The translations under genes were made by a program, and so were the position numbers. 64,000 bases of DNA from Sophora flavescens. Lineage: Eukaryota > Streptophyta > Magnoliopsida > Fabales > Fabaceae. Under the pieces are notes generated by a model. The model ran no database searches, was not told where the DNA came from, and saw nothing but the letters and a program-made list of their open reading frames with translations. Positions 1 through 9,515 of the stretch are shown piece by piece. Location of the stretch: positions 234,843,379 to 234,907,378 of the forward strand of contig CM061062.1 in assembly GCA_030762895.1 (NCBI GenBank), given 5' to 3'. Numbering within the stretch: the first letter of the stretch is position 1; the number at the start of each line of letters is the position of its first letter.

Positions 1-178
1 CAAGCTCCAACATAACTGATCCTGAGCATTTTAATCTTTAATTCCTGCACACAAACACCACATTACCACCTTACGCGTTCCAAGGTAAAAACTAACAAAA
101 GCCAAATTAAAAATGCCTAAACTACATGAAAATGCATGCAATATGATAAAGAAATATGATGTGAAATCACACTCATCA
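1..178 (-). mobile_element. Element B, 3' LTR (partial, cut by window edge)
   Basis: This is the outer 178 bases of the 3' LTR of element B, whose sense strand is minus. It matches 16732-16908, the same end of B's other LTR, almost base for base and stops at the same point, ...CACTCATCA, which read on the minus strand is the TGATGAGTG start of the LTR. The rest of this LTR and its target duplication lie left of the window. Confidence 0.85.
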
Positions 179-196
179 AACTACCCCAAGCTTAAG
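179..196 (-). other. Polypurine tract of element B
   Basis: On the minus strand this reads CTTAAGCTTGGGGTAGTT directly before the TGATGAG of the LTR. A purine-rich stretch next to the 3' LTR is the plus-strand primer of LTR retrotransposons. The preceding GAGGACAAGCAA-type motif is familiar from the Tat/Athila lineage. Confidence 0.65.
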
Positions 197-1510
197 ATTT
201 TGCTTGTCCTCAAGCAATAACCAAGGCCAGACAAGATAAACAATCAGAGCATGGACAGTGAACCAAGAACCCAAGTAACAAATCCAAGTAACAGGCACAT
301 CCAAATAAGTAACCATGAGATAATCCATTTCAAGTCCAATTAGAAGCTTAGGTTCTCTAGATTCATGTCTCTCACTAATTCGGGCACTCTTCTCACCTCA
401 CTCAAGTGTTTAAGGACATTTGACAATTCACTCAATTTCCTCAAGGAAGGTACCCTACCATAAGCTTGACTATTAACCAAATCTCTACTTTATTAATGAA
501 AACACATAAGAATCACGAGGTCTTTTATTTTGGTTGTAATGGGGCCATGGGATTAATTGTTAGGTGGGGAAATCAAAAAAAGGAAAATTCAAGAAGGCTA
601 AACGAAATATCAAACAATGCAAAGCATGACAACCTTCTAAAATACCTTTTTAGGCTTTAATTCACTTTTCCACCTTTCTTTCTTTCTTCCTTTTTATTTT
701 TTATTTTTTTTTATTTCTCACTTTCTTTTTCTCATCCCTTTCTTCAATTTTTTTTTTAATTTAGAGAAGGGGAGATTTTCAACTCTAAGAGAAATATTTT
801 TCTAACTTTTTCATCCCACAATTTATTTTTCAAACCACCTTTTTGCCCTTTTTACAATACTTTAAAAGGTGTCATACCAAGCATCATTCATCAAAATAAA
901 TCAAGGTACCAAGAAAAGCATTTTATTATATTAGTCTCAAAATTTGCCAACTAAGTGGTAGCATTTAATCTGTCAAAGCTCAGAAGGCCAGAAAAATATC
1001 TAGTGCCTCAATCATTTTCAAATATGTTTTCAAAAATTTTTAAGTTTCAAAACGGTTTCAAGTCAAGTTCTAGAGAATACAATCCAAGAGGAATAAAACA
1101 CTCAATCACAAAGAATGGGGTAAATTTAGTGAGTTCCCCTTTTAGGCTCAAAAAAAAAAAAAATCTCACATTTAGTAGTTTAAAATCAATGAGAGACACA
1201 AATCTAAGGAACCACATGCTAATTATCAACTATCAGAAGATCATCTCAAGCATTTTTATTTTGAGCCTATCATAAGAATACAAAAATTGGGTTCAAAAAT
1301 TCACTGTCTCAATTCATTTAGCACAAAGTTCTCACAATTGGATGCATACTCTAAGCGAGGGGCAATCTAATCATGTGATTATGCAAAAGTACGCCTATAT
1401 GAAAGCAACATGAAAAATGCAAAAGTGCAAAAAAATGCAAAAATGAAACAACTCACCGCGGCGGTGCGGGGTGTTGGCACAGATGCCAGTCATAGAGCTG
1501 TTGGAAGACG

Positions 1511-1832
1511 TGTCATGGCCATAACATTCATCACGGGCAAGCCGTTACCAGTTTTGGTGTCAAGCAAGTCCCCATCACGGGCGTGATATACATCATGGCT
1601 GGGCCGTGATAGAATCTATTTTGCTGGAGCTGGCCTGTCACGGCCGTGACTTCCATCATGGCTAGGCCGTGATACATTTTGATCTTTTGGGTCCTTCTCA
1701 TCACGCCCGTGAGGGCTATCACTGCTGGGTCGTGTTCCTTTCTTATCTTCAATTGTTGGCTAATCACGGCCTGGGCATGATCAATTCTGGTCTCACATCA
1801 TGGCCTTGATGGATATCAGGGGCAGGCCATGA
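1511..1832 (-). repeat. Internal palindrome array of element B
   Basis: About five degenerate copies of TCACGGCCGTGA-type dyads with GGCCATCAC/GTGATGGCC linkers, separated by T-rich spacers containing TTCTG. The same motif fills the U3 of this element's LTRs, but this copy lies inside the element between the coding region and the 3' LTR. It is more decayed than the LTR arrays, with many TCATGG forms. Confidence 0.7.
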
Positions 1833-1988
1833 TCTCCTCTTACTTCATTTTTCCATGGCTTTTTGCTCTTCATGCCTTCCTAACTTAAAAAGACTTGGTA
1901 AAACCATCAATTTGTGTACTTTCTTCTCTTAATCTTCTCAAATTATTCAAAAACAAAATTCAAAAACAAATTAAAAGGGGAAAGAAAG

Positions 1989-2006
1989 CTTGGGTTGCCT
2001 CCCAAG
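1989..2006 (-). other. Conserved hairpin after gag-PR of element B
   Basis: CTTGGGTTGCCTCCCAAG is an inverted repeat with a six-base stem (CTTGGG/CCCAAG) followed by GAAGCGCTT. The same hairpin sits just after the coding region in A, C and (one mismatch) E. Confidence 0.6.
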
Positions 2007-2049
2007 AAGCGCTTATTTACGGTCTTAAGATTGACCATACTCCTTTCAA

Positions 2050-3226
2050 TCAATCGGGATCAGCTGGGCTTGGAAGTGAAAGAACACCTCTCTTCCAAGG
2101 AAGTCCTTCAAAGAGCCTATTTTGTTCATATGGCCATATGTGCTTTCGCTTTGCTATTTTCATTCTAAGTTTCATGGCCTTACTTCCTCCCGGTGGAAGT
2201 TTTAACTCCACATGTTGAGCAACTCCAATTTCATCATTATTTGGTGCATCATTTGTCATGAAAAGTTTGGGAGTTACTTCCATGTTAAGCTCTTCCTTCA
2301 CCTTTGGAGGCATTATCTCAATCCTGCACACATGACTCTCAAAAGGAGGCTTGTTATACGAGTTAGTCAAATCAAAATCCACCCTTCCTTTCTCTACATT
2401 CAAGGAGAGATTACCATTTTTTACATCTATTATTGCTCTAGATGTGGCCAAGAATGGCCTTCCAAGAATGATAGGGAATTTAGAATTCCCGTTCATATCC
2501 AATACCATGAAATCGGTAGGAATGAAAAATTTCCCTGCCTTTATGGGAACATCTCTAGTATGTCTAGAGGAGTTTTAGTTGAGCCATCTGCAAATTGTAA
2601 AGAGAACTTGGATGGACTCAATTCCTTGGTCCCTAACCTCTCAAAGATGGTATGTGGCATCAAACTCGCACCAGCCCCTAAGTCAAATAAGGCTTGGTCT
2701 ATTTTCACTTCTCCAATTGAGCAACCAATAGAGAAACTTCCTGGATCTTTTAGTTTAGGAGGCATATTAGTTTTTATCATGGCATCATGCTCCTCAATTA
2801 AGCTCTTATTTTCTTTTTCTACTTGCTTTTTCTTGACCAACCTTTGTGGGAAAGGTATTGGGGGTTGGTAAGGTGGTGGAGGGACATACTTTGGCTCTAT
2901 CTCATCATGTTCACTCATGTCCTCCTCACATTCCACATCCTTTTCAACTACCCCAATCTTATCATCCCTCAAGTATATAGCATTACAGTGGTCATTGGGA
3001 TTAATTTCGGGTTGTCCTGGAAACGTACCCTTAGTTCTAGAATATGTACTAGCTTGTTGGGCAATCTAAGTTTCTAACATCTTGTTAAGGATGGCTAAGT
3101 TATCTACCTTATATGTTAACTCTTTTATTGCCTCATTGACTGCCCTACCTTGTCGCCTAAACTCTTCATTTTGCTTTGTTTGAGTTTCAACAAAATTTTC
3201 CGAAAGAGACTCAAGTTTAGACTTTT
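2050..3226 (-). pseudogene. Element B gag C-terminus and aspartic protease (decayed)
   Basis: This is the 3' half of the B coding region, read right to left. It continues the gag that was split by element A at 14207, runs through a proline-rich linker (PPPPYQPPIPF) and enters a retropepsin-like domain with the catalytic motif FDLGAGASLM near 2690 and the ILGRPFLA flap-side motif near 2460. The frame is broken by stops near 3060 and between 2541 and 2508. No reverse transcriptase or integrase follows: after the protease there is a short unique tail and then non-coding DNA. Element C has the same layout, so the lack of pol looks like a family trait rather than a single deletion. Confidence 0.75.
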
Positions 3227-3396
3227 ACTTCAACTTGTGGTTGTTGCACACTTGGTAACTCAGCTTGTGGTTCTTGTACTGTAGAGGATGCTTCTCCTCT
3301 GTTCTGTCTTGCCTTGACTTCCTTTCTATTCCTTCTACAAAGTCTCTCGATCTCAGGGTCGAATTGAAGTTCACCTGGGTCGATTGTACCTCGCAT
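3217..3396 (-). pseudogene. Truncated gag start of the A' fragment
   Basis: The reading frame opens at the ATG at 3396, matching the gag start of element A at 12429 (both begin MRGTID). It runs for about 57 residues, crosses the junction into B sequence and stops at 3217. Only the extreme N-terminus of gag is present, so no functional product is expected. Confidence 0.8.
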
Positions 3397-3645
3397 ACAA
3401 GGAACAAACAGAGCAGAACAGAAAAACAGCAGCAATGGAACAGCACGTACGAGCTAAGCAACCGATGGACAATTATGCAGCTTCAATGAAAATAGAAAAA
3501 CAGAACAAAACAGAAAATACAGCAAGAAAACAGAAAACAGAAAAGAAAGACAGCAGTAGGAAAACAATGAAAATGCCTAAATTAGGAGTCCCATTTGGTA
3601 CTCGTGATATTGGCACACCGATCCCCGACAACGGCGCCAAAAACT
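3227..3645 (-). mobile_element. A' fragment: PBS and gag start of a second A-type copy
   Basis: This 419-base piece matches the 5' internal part of element A (about 12263-12687), including the PBS, leader and first codons of gag. It abuts the left LTR of A exactly where the internal region of another element would. Its left edge at 3226/3227 joins B gag sequence abruptly, without an LTR. It therefore marks either a former tandem A element sharing an LTR or an illegitimate junction. Confidence 0.8.
3619..3639 (-). other. Primer binding site of the A' fragment (tRNA-Asp type)
   Basis: The minus strand reads TGGCGCCGTTGTCGGGGATC, the form used by Athila-like elements and complementary to the 3' end of a tRNA-Asp. 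A six-base spacer separates it from the LTR end at 3646. Confidence 0.8.
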
Positions 3646-5117
3646 TGACACGGACTCGGCAAGTGTACTGGGTCGTTGCAAGTAATAAAACGGTAAGAAC
3701 CGGATATCGTTCTCAGGGATCGTGGACAAGTACCACTTCGCAAATTGGACTACTATCTAGGCGATCGTGTTTGGATGGAAGGTAGCTGTAACATGTAACG
3801 AAACAAACAAGAATAAAATGTTTTTGTTCTTTTAGGTATTTTATCAAACACTTAACAGGCAAACCGAGATGTGAAAAACAAATGGATAGAATTGTTAGGG
3901 TTAGACTAGGCTAATCCTCCCTTGGTTGCTATGAAATGGTAAATAACACAATTCCTAATTCAATTATGACAATCAAATCTTCTCAATTACTCAAACCCTA
4001 ATGTCTTAGATGGAGTGAGCCTAAAATCCCAAATTAAACCCTAATGTCTTAGGTGGATTAACATGAGAATTTGCATTAAGAGTCAAGATTCATAAGATTG
4101 CAAGAACCCCAAGACCTATGTCTAGGTTCATGAACTACTTGGCATTTGATTCATGAGCATTCCTTAACATCAATCTTTCAATTGTCTATCAAAGCAACTA
4201 ATCATTCCTAGGATGATCAAACCAAGGAAAGCATTAAGCATGGAATCAAACACTCATAAAGAAATAGGAAATTGTATTACAACCACATCATGTTACAACT
4301 AAGTTCAGAAAAGCCATTATCTAACCCCAACAAAGGGGAGTTTCGCTACGCATAATCAAAGAGAAAGCAAAAGAAAAGATACAGAGATGAAGGAAGAAAG
4401 GAACTCCATGGAAGGATGCACACATCCACAGCAACAGAGAGTCTATTTTTAGGGTTTTTCGGATGCCTTTCTATTCTGCCCAGATTCGTATTTATAAATC
4501 GTGCGCGCATCACGGCCGTGAAGGCCATCACGGCCAGGCCGTGACGGGTTCTGTCCTGAGCGCCTCTTCACTTTTTGATTCATCACGGCCATGATGCTCA
4601 TCACGGCTAGGCCGTGATCGCTTCTGCGTTCACCAATTGGTCTGCCACGTCCGTGAGGGACATCACGGCTAGGCCCTGATAGGTTCTGTCTGGCCCAACT
4701 TGCAGGTCACGGCTGTGATAGCCATCACGGCTAGGCCGTGATCAGTTCTGACCTTTGGGGGTCTGGCACAGCTGACAGGTCACCACCGTGATAGCCATCA
4801 CGGCTAGGCCGTGATAGATTCTGACTTTTGGCTTCTTTCTCTTCAGTTATTGCTCCATCACGGCCGTGATGGTCATCACGGCTAGGACGTGATGGGCTCT
4901 GCTTGGCTCAATTTCTTCTCTTTTCAGGCTCTATCTCCATCCAAGCTTCATCATGGCCAAATCTTGGGCATTTAATCATAAATTCCTGCAAAACAACACA
5001 CAAACCGCCTCACCTGTTCCAAGATAAAAACTAACCAAAATCAAACTAAAATGGCCTAACTATATGAAAATGCATGCAGAAATGTACATGGAAAATGAGG
5101 TGAAATCACACTCATCA
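3646..5117 (-). mobile_element. Element A, left (3') LTR
   Basis: 1472-base direct repeat of 12688-14206, bounded by TG and CA (minus strand TGATGAGTGTGATTTC ... GTGTCA). It is 47 bases shorter than the other LTR, explained mainly by two missing 23-base palindrome units in U3. Minus-strand order is U3 with palindrome array, TATA box, then R/U5. Because the A' fragment follows on its left, this LTR is the 3' LTR of A and also lies where the 5' LTR of the lost A' copy would be. Confidence 0.92.
4490..4905 (-). promoter_or_regulatory. U3 palindrome array and TATA box, left LTR of A
   Basis: Read on the minus strand, seven or so dyads of the form TCACGGCCGTGA or TCACGGC(T/C)AGGCCGTGA stand in pairs separated by spacers with TTCTG, ending about 10 bases before TATAAATACG (4490-4498). 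This is the expected position of a promoter-proximal enhancer in U3. Confidence 0.75.
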
Positions 5118-6560
5118 AATCACCCCAAGCTTAAGACTTTGCTTGTCCTCAAGCAATCACCAAGGCTAGAAGAAATAACACAGAGCAAAGATAGTGAACC
5201 AAGAACCCGAGAAGCTAATCCAAGCGATAGGCATTACAATTAATTTGGCAAGAGACAATCAATTCAAGTCCAATTAGAAGCTTAGGTTTCCTAGACTCAT
5301 ATTCTCACTGATTCGGGCACTCTTGCTCACCTGAAGATCACCCCAAGCTTATTCAGTTGCTTGGCACTCTTTCTCACCTCACTCAAGTGTTTAGGGATAT
5401 ATGACAATTCGCTCCATTTTCCTCAAGGAATGATTTCTACCATAGGCTTGACTATCAACCAAATCTCTACTTTGTTAATGAAAACATCTAAGAATCAAGA
5501 GGTCTTTTACTTTGGTTGTAACGGGGCCATGGGATTTATTGTTAGGTGGGGAGATCAAGAAAAGGAAATTTCAAAAGGCTAGTAAAATATCAAGTATTGC
5601 AAAGCATGACCTTCTAAAATACCTTTTTGGGTTTTGATTTACTTTTCCACCTTTCTTTCTTTCTTTTTCTTTTATTTCTCACTTTTCTTTTTGTCATCCC
5701 CTTCTCTATTTTATATTTCTTTTTCTCTTATTTTTTTTTTTTTTCAGATTTGGAGAAGGGGAGATTTTTCATGTCAAGAGAAACATTTTCCTGATTTTCT
5801 CATCCCAAACTTTTCCAACTACCTTTTTACCCTTTTTGTGCAATACTTTAGAAGGTGCCCTACCAAGCATGTTCATAAAAGTAATTTGAGGTACTAAGAA
5901 AAGTATTTTATTCATGTAGGCTCAAAATTGGGCAACTAAGGGGTAGCATTTAGTCATTCAAAGCTCAGAAGGCTGGAAAAATACCTATTGCCTCAATCAT
6001 TTTCAAAAATGTTTTCAAAAATCTTTAAGCTTCAAAACGGTTTCAAGTCAAGTTCTAGAGAAATACAATCCGAGAGGAGTAACACTCTAACACAAAGAAT
6101 GGGGTAGATTTAGTGAGTACCCCGTAATGGCTCAAAAGCTCACATTTAGCAGTTCAAAAATAAGTGAGAAACACAAATCTATAGAAACACATGCTAATTA
6201 TCATCTATCCAAGATCATCTCAAGAATTTTTATTTGAAGCCTTATCACAAGAATAAAACATTTTGGGTTCAAAAATTCACTATCTTAAATTAATTGGCAC
6301 TAAGTTCTCACAATCGGATGCTCAATCTAAGCAAGGGGGAATCGAATCATGTGATCATGCAAAACTATGCCTAAATGAATGCAATATGAACAATGCAAAA
6401 ATTCAAAAATTTACAAAAATACTCCTACCCCAAGCTTAAAAACTTACATTGTCCCCAATGTAAATAATTAAGTTGGAGAGGGGAGAAAAATTGGAACGAC
6501 TCACCGAGGCGGTAGCGGGTGCGGGATCACAAGCCTAGTCACAGGGGTGCTGGAAAATGG

Positions 6561-6784
6561 GTCACGGCCGTGATGCTTCTCATGGGCGGGCCGTGATACA
6601 TTCTGGTCCATAGGGGTGGCCTGTCACGGCCGTGACCTCCATCACGGCTAGGCCGTGATGGTCTCTGTTCTTCAGGGCTGGCTCATCATGCCCGTGATAC
6701 TAATCACGCCTGGGCCGTGATCCTTTCTGTTCTTCATGGTTAGCTCATCACGGTCGTGACCAGTGTCACGGCCTGGGCGTGATG
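6561..6784 (-). repeat. Internal palindrome array of element A
   Basis: Four pairs of GTCACGGCCGTGA-type dyads with TTCTG-containing spacers, the same sequence class as in the LTR U3, but located between pol and the polypurine tract. Confidence 0.7.
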
Positions 6785-6936
6785 GCTACTGACTTTGCTT
6801 CTCCCTGTCCTTTTGCTCCTCCTTCCTTCTAACCTGAAAACACTTAACAAATCTATTAATTTATGATTTTTGTCCTCTTGATATTCTCAAATTATTCAAG
6901 AGGTAAAATCAAAAACAAAGGGAAAAGAAAGGAAAA

Positions 6937-6954
6937 CTTGGGTTGCCTCCCAAG
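6937..6954 (-). other. Conserved hairpin after pol of element A
   Basis: CTTGGGTTGCCTCCCAAG followed by AAGCGCTTCTTTAA, 38 bases beyond the pol stop codon in sense direction. It is shared with B, C and E. Its role is unknown; RNA 3' processing, packaging or stability are possibilities I infer only from position. Confidence 0.6.
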
Positions 6955-6992
6955 AAGCGCTTCTTTAACGTCACTAACTTGACGGGTGATCT

Positions 6993-9515
6993 CTAAGAGG
7001 GTGCCTTAAGAGGGATGGAGACTGCTTGACGATCAAAGTCTCCTCCCAGGTAGTTCTTGAGCCTTTGCCCATTAACAGTGAAAGTGTCTCCGGATGATGG
7101 ATCTACCAATTCAATCGCACCAAATGGAGAAACTGACTTGACATAGAATGGACCCGACCATCTTGATCTTAACTTGCCTGGAAACAGCTTGAGACGTGAA
7201 TTAAAGAGCAAAACTGATTGGCCTTCTTCAAAATTCTTGGGAAGAATGTACTTATCATGCCAAAATTTTGTTCTTTCCTTATAGATCCTTGCACTATCAT
7301 ATGCCAAGAGTCGGAATTCATCCAACTCATTCAATTGCAGCAGTCTCTTGTCCATGGCCAGCCTTGTGTCAAAGTTCCGGGCCTTCACTGCCCAAAAAGC
7401 ACGATGTTGGAGCTCTACCGGAAGGTGACATGATTTTCCAAACACTAATTGGTAGGGTGACATACCAATAGGTGTTTTATATGCAGTCCTATAGGCCCAA
7501 CGTGCATCATCCAGTTTCTTTGCCCAATCTTTCCTGGCATTTTTCACTGTTTTCTCCAAGATCCTCTTTAACTCCCGATTGGACAACTCCACTTGCCCAC
7601 TGGTTTGTGGGTGGTATGGTGTGGCAACTTTATGATTGACCCCAAACTTGGCAAGCGGTGCATTGAACTCTTTGTTGCAGAAATGAGTACCTCCATCACT
7701 AATGATGGCTCTAGGGGTTCCAAATCGGGTGAAGTTGTTCTTCCTCACAAAACTAATCACTGTTTTTGCATCATCTTTCAGAGTTGGGACAGATTCTACC
7801 CATTTGCTCACATAGTCAACCGCAACAAGAATATATTTGTTGTTGTAGGATGATGGGAAATGACCCATGAAGTCGATCCCCCACACGTCAAAGAGCTCCA
7901 CCTCTAAAATACCTTTGAAGGGCATCTCATTTATTTTAGATATACTTCCGGTTCTTTGACACTTTTTGCACTTCATCACCCAAGCTCTGGAGTCTTTAAA
8001 AATGGTGGGCCAAAATAACCCGCTTTGCAAGATCTTCATGGCGGTTCTCTCACCACCAAAGTGTCCTCCATAGAGTGAGTTGTGGCAATGAGTCAACACC
8101 CCATCAACCTCTTCTTCTGGAATACATCTTCTCAGAATTCCATCCGAAACTCTTTTGAAAAGGTAAGGCTCATCCCATACATAGTATTTAGAATCATGGA
8201 TGAGCTTCTTCCTTTGTTGTGCATTGAAGTCCTTCGGGATCTTGTTTGCGACCTTATAATTTGCAATGTCCGCAAACCAAGGTGCCACTTGCACCATAAA
8301 CAACCTTTCATCTGGGAATTCCTCTTGAATTGGCAACTCAGCTCTTGCTTGAACATCTGCTTGTGGAAGCCTAGACAAATGGTCGGCTACCACATTCTCC
8401 ACTCCTTTCTTGTCCTTTATATCCAAATCAAACTCTTGGAGCAGTAGTACCCACCTAATGAGCCTTGGCTTGGCATCCTGTTTAGTCATAAGGTACTTCA
8501 AAGCAGAATGATCAGTGCAGACAGTAGTTTTAGAGCCAATCAAGTAAGATCTAAACTTATCAAATGTAAACACCACAACAAGCAATTCTTTTTCAATCGT
8601 GGTATAGTTCAATTGAGCATCATTCAGCACACGACTGACATAGTAAATGACATGCAACACTTTATTTTTTCTTTGACCCAAAACGGCTCCCACCGCATAG
8701 TCGCTTGCATCACACATTAACTCAAATGGCAAACTCCAATCTGGAGGTGCAATGACCGGTGCGGTGGTGAGTTTTTCTTTCAAAAGTTGGAAAGCATGCA
8801 TGCAATCATCATCAAACACAAAAGGAGTATCAACTACTAAGAGCTTGCATAAGGGTTTCACAATATTTGAAATGTCTTTTATGAATCTCCTGTAGAAACC
8901 CGCATGTCCTAGGAAGCTTCTAACACCTTTCACATTTATGGGAGGGGGAAGTTTTTCAATCACTTCAATTTTTTCTTTATCAACTTCCATCCCCCGTGGT
9001 GAAATTTTATGACCAAGAACTATACCTTCCCTAACCATGAAATGACATTTTTCCCAATTTAAAACAAGGTTAGTTTCTTGGCATCTTTTCAAAACACATG
9101 CAAGATTTTTAAGACAATCATCAAATGAATTTCCAAACACAGAAAAATCATCCATAAATACCTCAATGAATTTTTCAGTCATATTAGAAAATATGGAAAG
9201 CATGCACCTTTGAAAAGTGGCGGGTGCATTACACAACCCGAATGGCATCCTCCGATATGCATAGACGCCATAAGGACAAGTAAAAGCAGTCTTCTCTTGG
9301 TCCTTTGGGTCAACCACAATCTGGTTATACCCTGAGTATCCATCAAGGAAGCAATAAAAGGCATGACCCGCCAATCTCTCTAACATCTGATCAATGAAGG
9401 GCAAGGGAAAATGATCTTTTCTGGTGGCCTCATTCAGTCTTCTGTAATCAATACACACTCTCCATCCAGAAACGGTCCTTGAGGGGATGAGTTCATTTTT
9501 CTCATTTTGCAACAA
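6993..9515 (-). CDS. pol: Element A pol: reverse transcriptase, RNase H, integrase
   Basis: An open frame of 840 residues that copies and integrates element A. Reverse transcriptase occupies about residues 1-200 with catalytic FMDDF at about 120-124. RNase H starts near 265 with CDASDYAVGAVL and ends with DHLSRL. Integrase follows with an HHCC finger (HCHNSLYGGH, then CKKCQ) and the D,D,E core (GIDFMGHF, IISDGGTHF, GQVELSNRE). The order and wording are those of Athila-lineage Ty3/gypsy elements. There is no chromodomain, no second RNase H and no envelope-like gene. Its first residues overlap the end of the gag-protease frame: a single extra base near 9510 splits what must have been one polyprotein. 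No other stop interrupts the frame, so this is the most intact protein-coding region in the window. Confidence 0.92.
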   Translation of the reverse strand: MLQNEKNELIPSRTVSGWRVCIDYRRLNEATRKDHFPLPFIDQMLERLAGHAFYCFLDGYSGYNQIVVDPKDQEKTAFTCPYGVYAYRRMPFGLCNAPATFQRCMLSIFSNMTEKFIEVFMDDFSVFGNSFDDCLKNLACVLKRCQETNLVLNWEKCHFMVREGIVLGHKISPRGMEVDKEKIEVIEKLPPPINVKGVRSFLGHAGFYRRFIKDISNIVKPLCKLLVVDTPFVFDDDCMHAFQLLKEKLTTAPVIAPPDWSLPFELMCDASDYAVGAVLGQRKNKVLHVIYYVSRVLNDAQLNYTTIEKELLVVVFTFDKFRSYLIGSKTTVCTDHSALKYLMTKQDAKPRLIRWVLLLQEFDLDIKDKKGVENVVADHLSRLPQADVQARAELPIQEEFPDERLFMVQVAPWFADIANYKVANKIPKDFNAQQRKKLIHDSKYYVWDEPYLFKRVSDGILRRCIPEEEVDGVLTHCHNSLYGGHFGGERTAMKILQSGLFWPTIFKDSRAWVMKCKKCQRTGSISKINEMPFKGILEVELFDVWGIDFMGHFPSSYNNKYILVAVDYVSKWVESVPTLKDDAKTVISFVRKNNFTRFGTPRAIISDGGTHFCNKEFNAPLAKFGVNHKVATPYHPQTSGQVELSNRELKRILEKTVKNARKDWAKKLDDARWAYRTAYKTPIGMSPYQLVFGKSCHLPVELQHRAFWAVKARNFDTRLAMDKRLLQLNELDEFRLLAYDSARIYKERTKFWHDKYILPKNFEEGQSVLLFNSRLKLFPGKLRSRWSGPFYVKSVSPFGAIELVDPSSGDTFTVNGQRLKNYLGGDFDRQAVSIPLKAPS

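Larger units (their letters stand above)
197..2049 (-). other. Element B, non-coding 3' internal block
   Basis: This is AT-rich sequence between the protease stop and the polypurine tract, without a credible sense ORF. It is clearly related to 5132-6992 (A), 19500-21359 (C) and 28834-30509 (E), with the same order of landmarks: GACAAGCAA motif, a T/C-rich stretch, a conserved TTCTAGAGAA segment, then a palindrome array in A, B and C. Small plus-strand ORFs here are antisense to the element and their frame breaks in E, so I read the conservation as non-coding. Confidence 0.65.
5118..6992 (-). other. Element A, polypurine tract and non-coding 3' internal block
   Basis: Directly inside the LTR the minus strand reads AAGCTTGGGGTGATT (polypurine tract, 5118-5132), preceded by the GAGGACAAGCAA motif. 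The rest of the block has no sense ORF and no envelope-like gene. It carries the segment shared with B, C and E, a T-rich tract near 5640-5750 and a palindrome array at 6561-6784. The hairpin CTTGGGTTGCCTCCCAAG at 6937-6954 lies just after the pol stop. Confidence 0.7.

Noticed and set aside
466..660. Small plus-strand ORF with relatives at 5361-5582, 19770-19964 and 29016-29255
   Set aside because: It is antisense to the elements and the frame is broken by an early stop and shift in E although the nucleotides stay similar. Conservation is better explained as non-coding.
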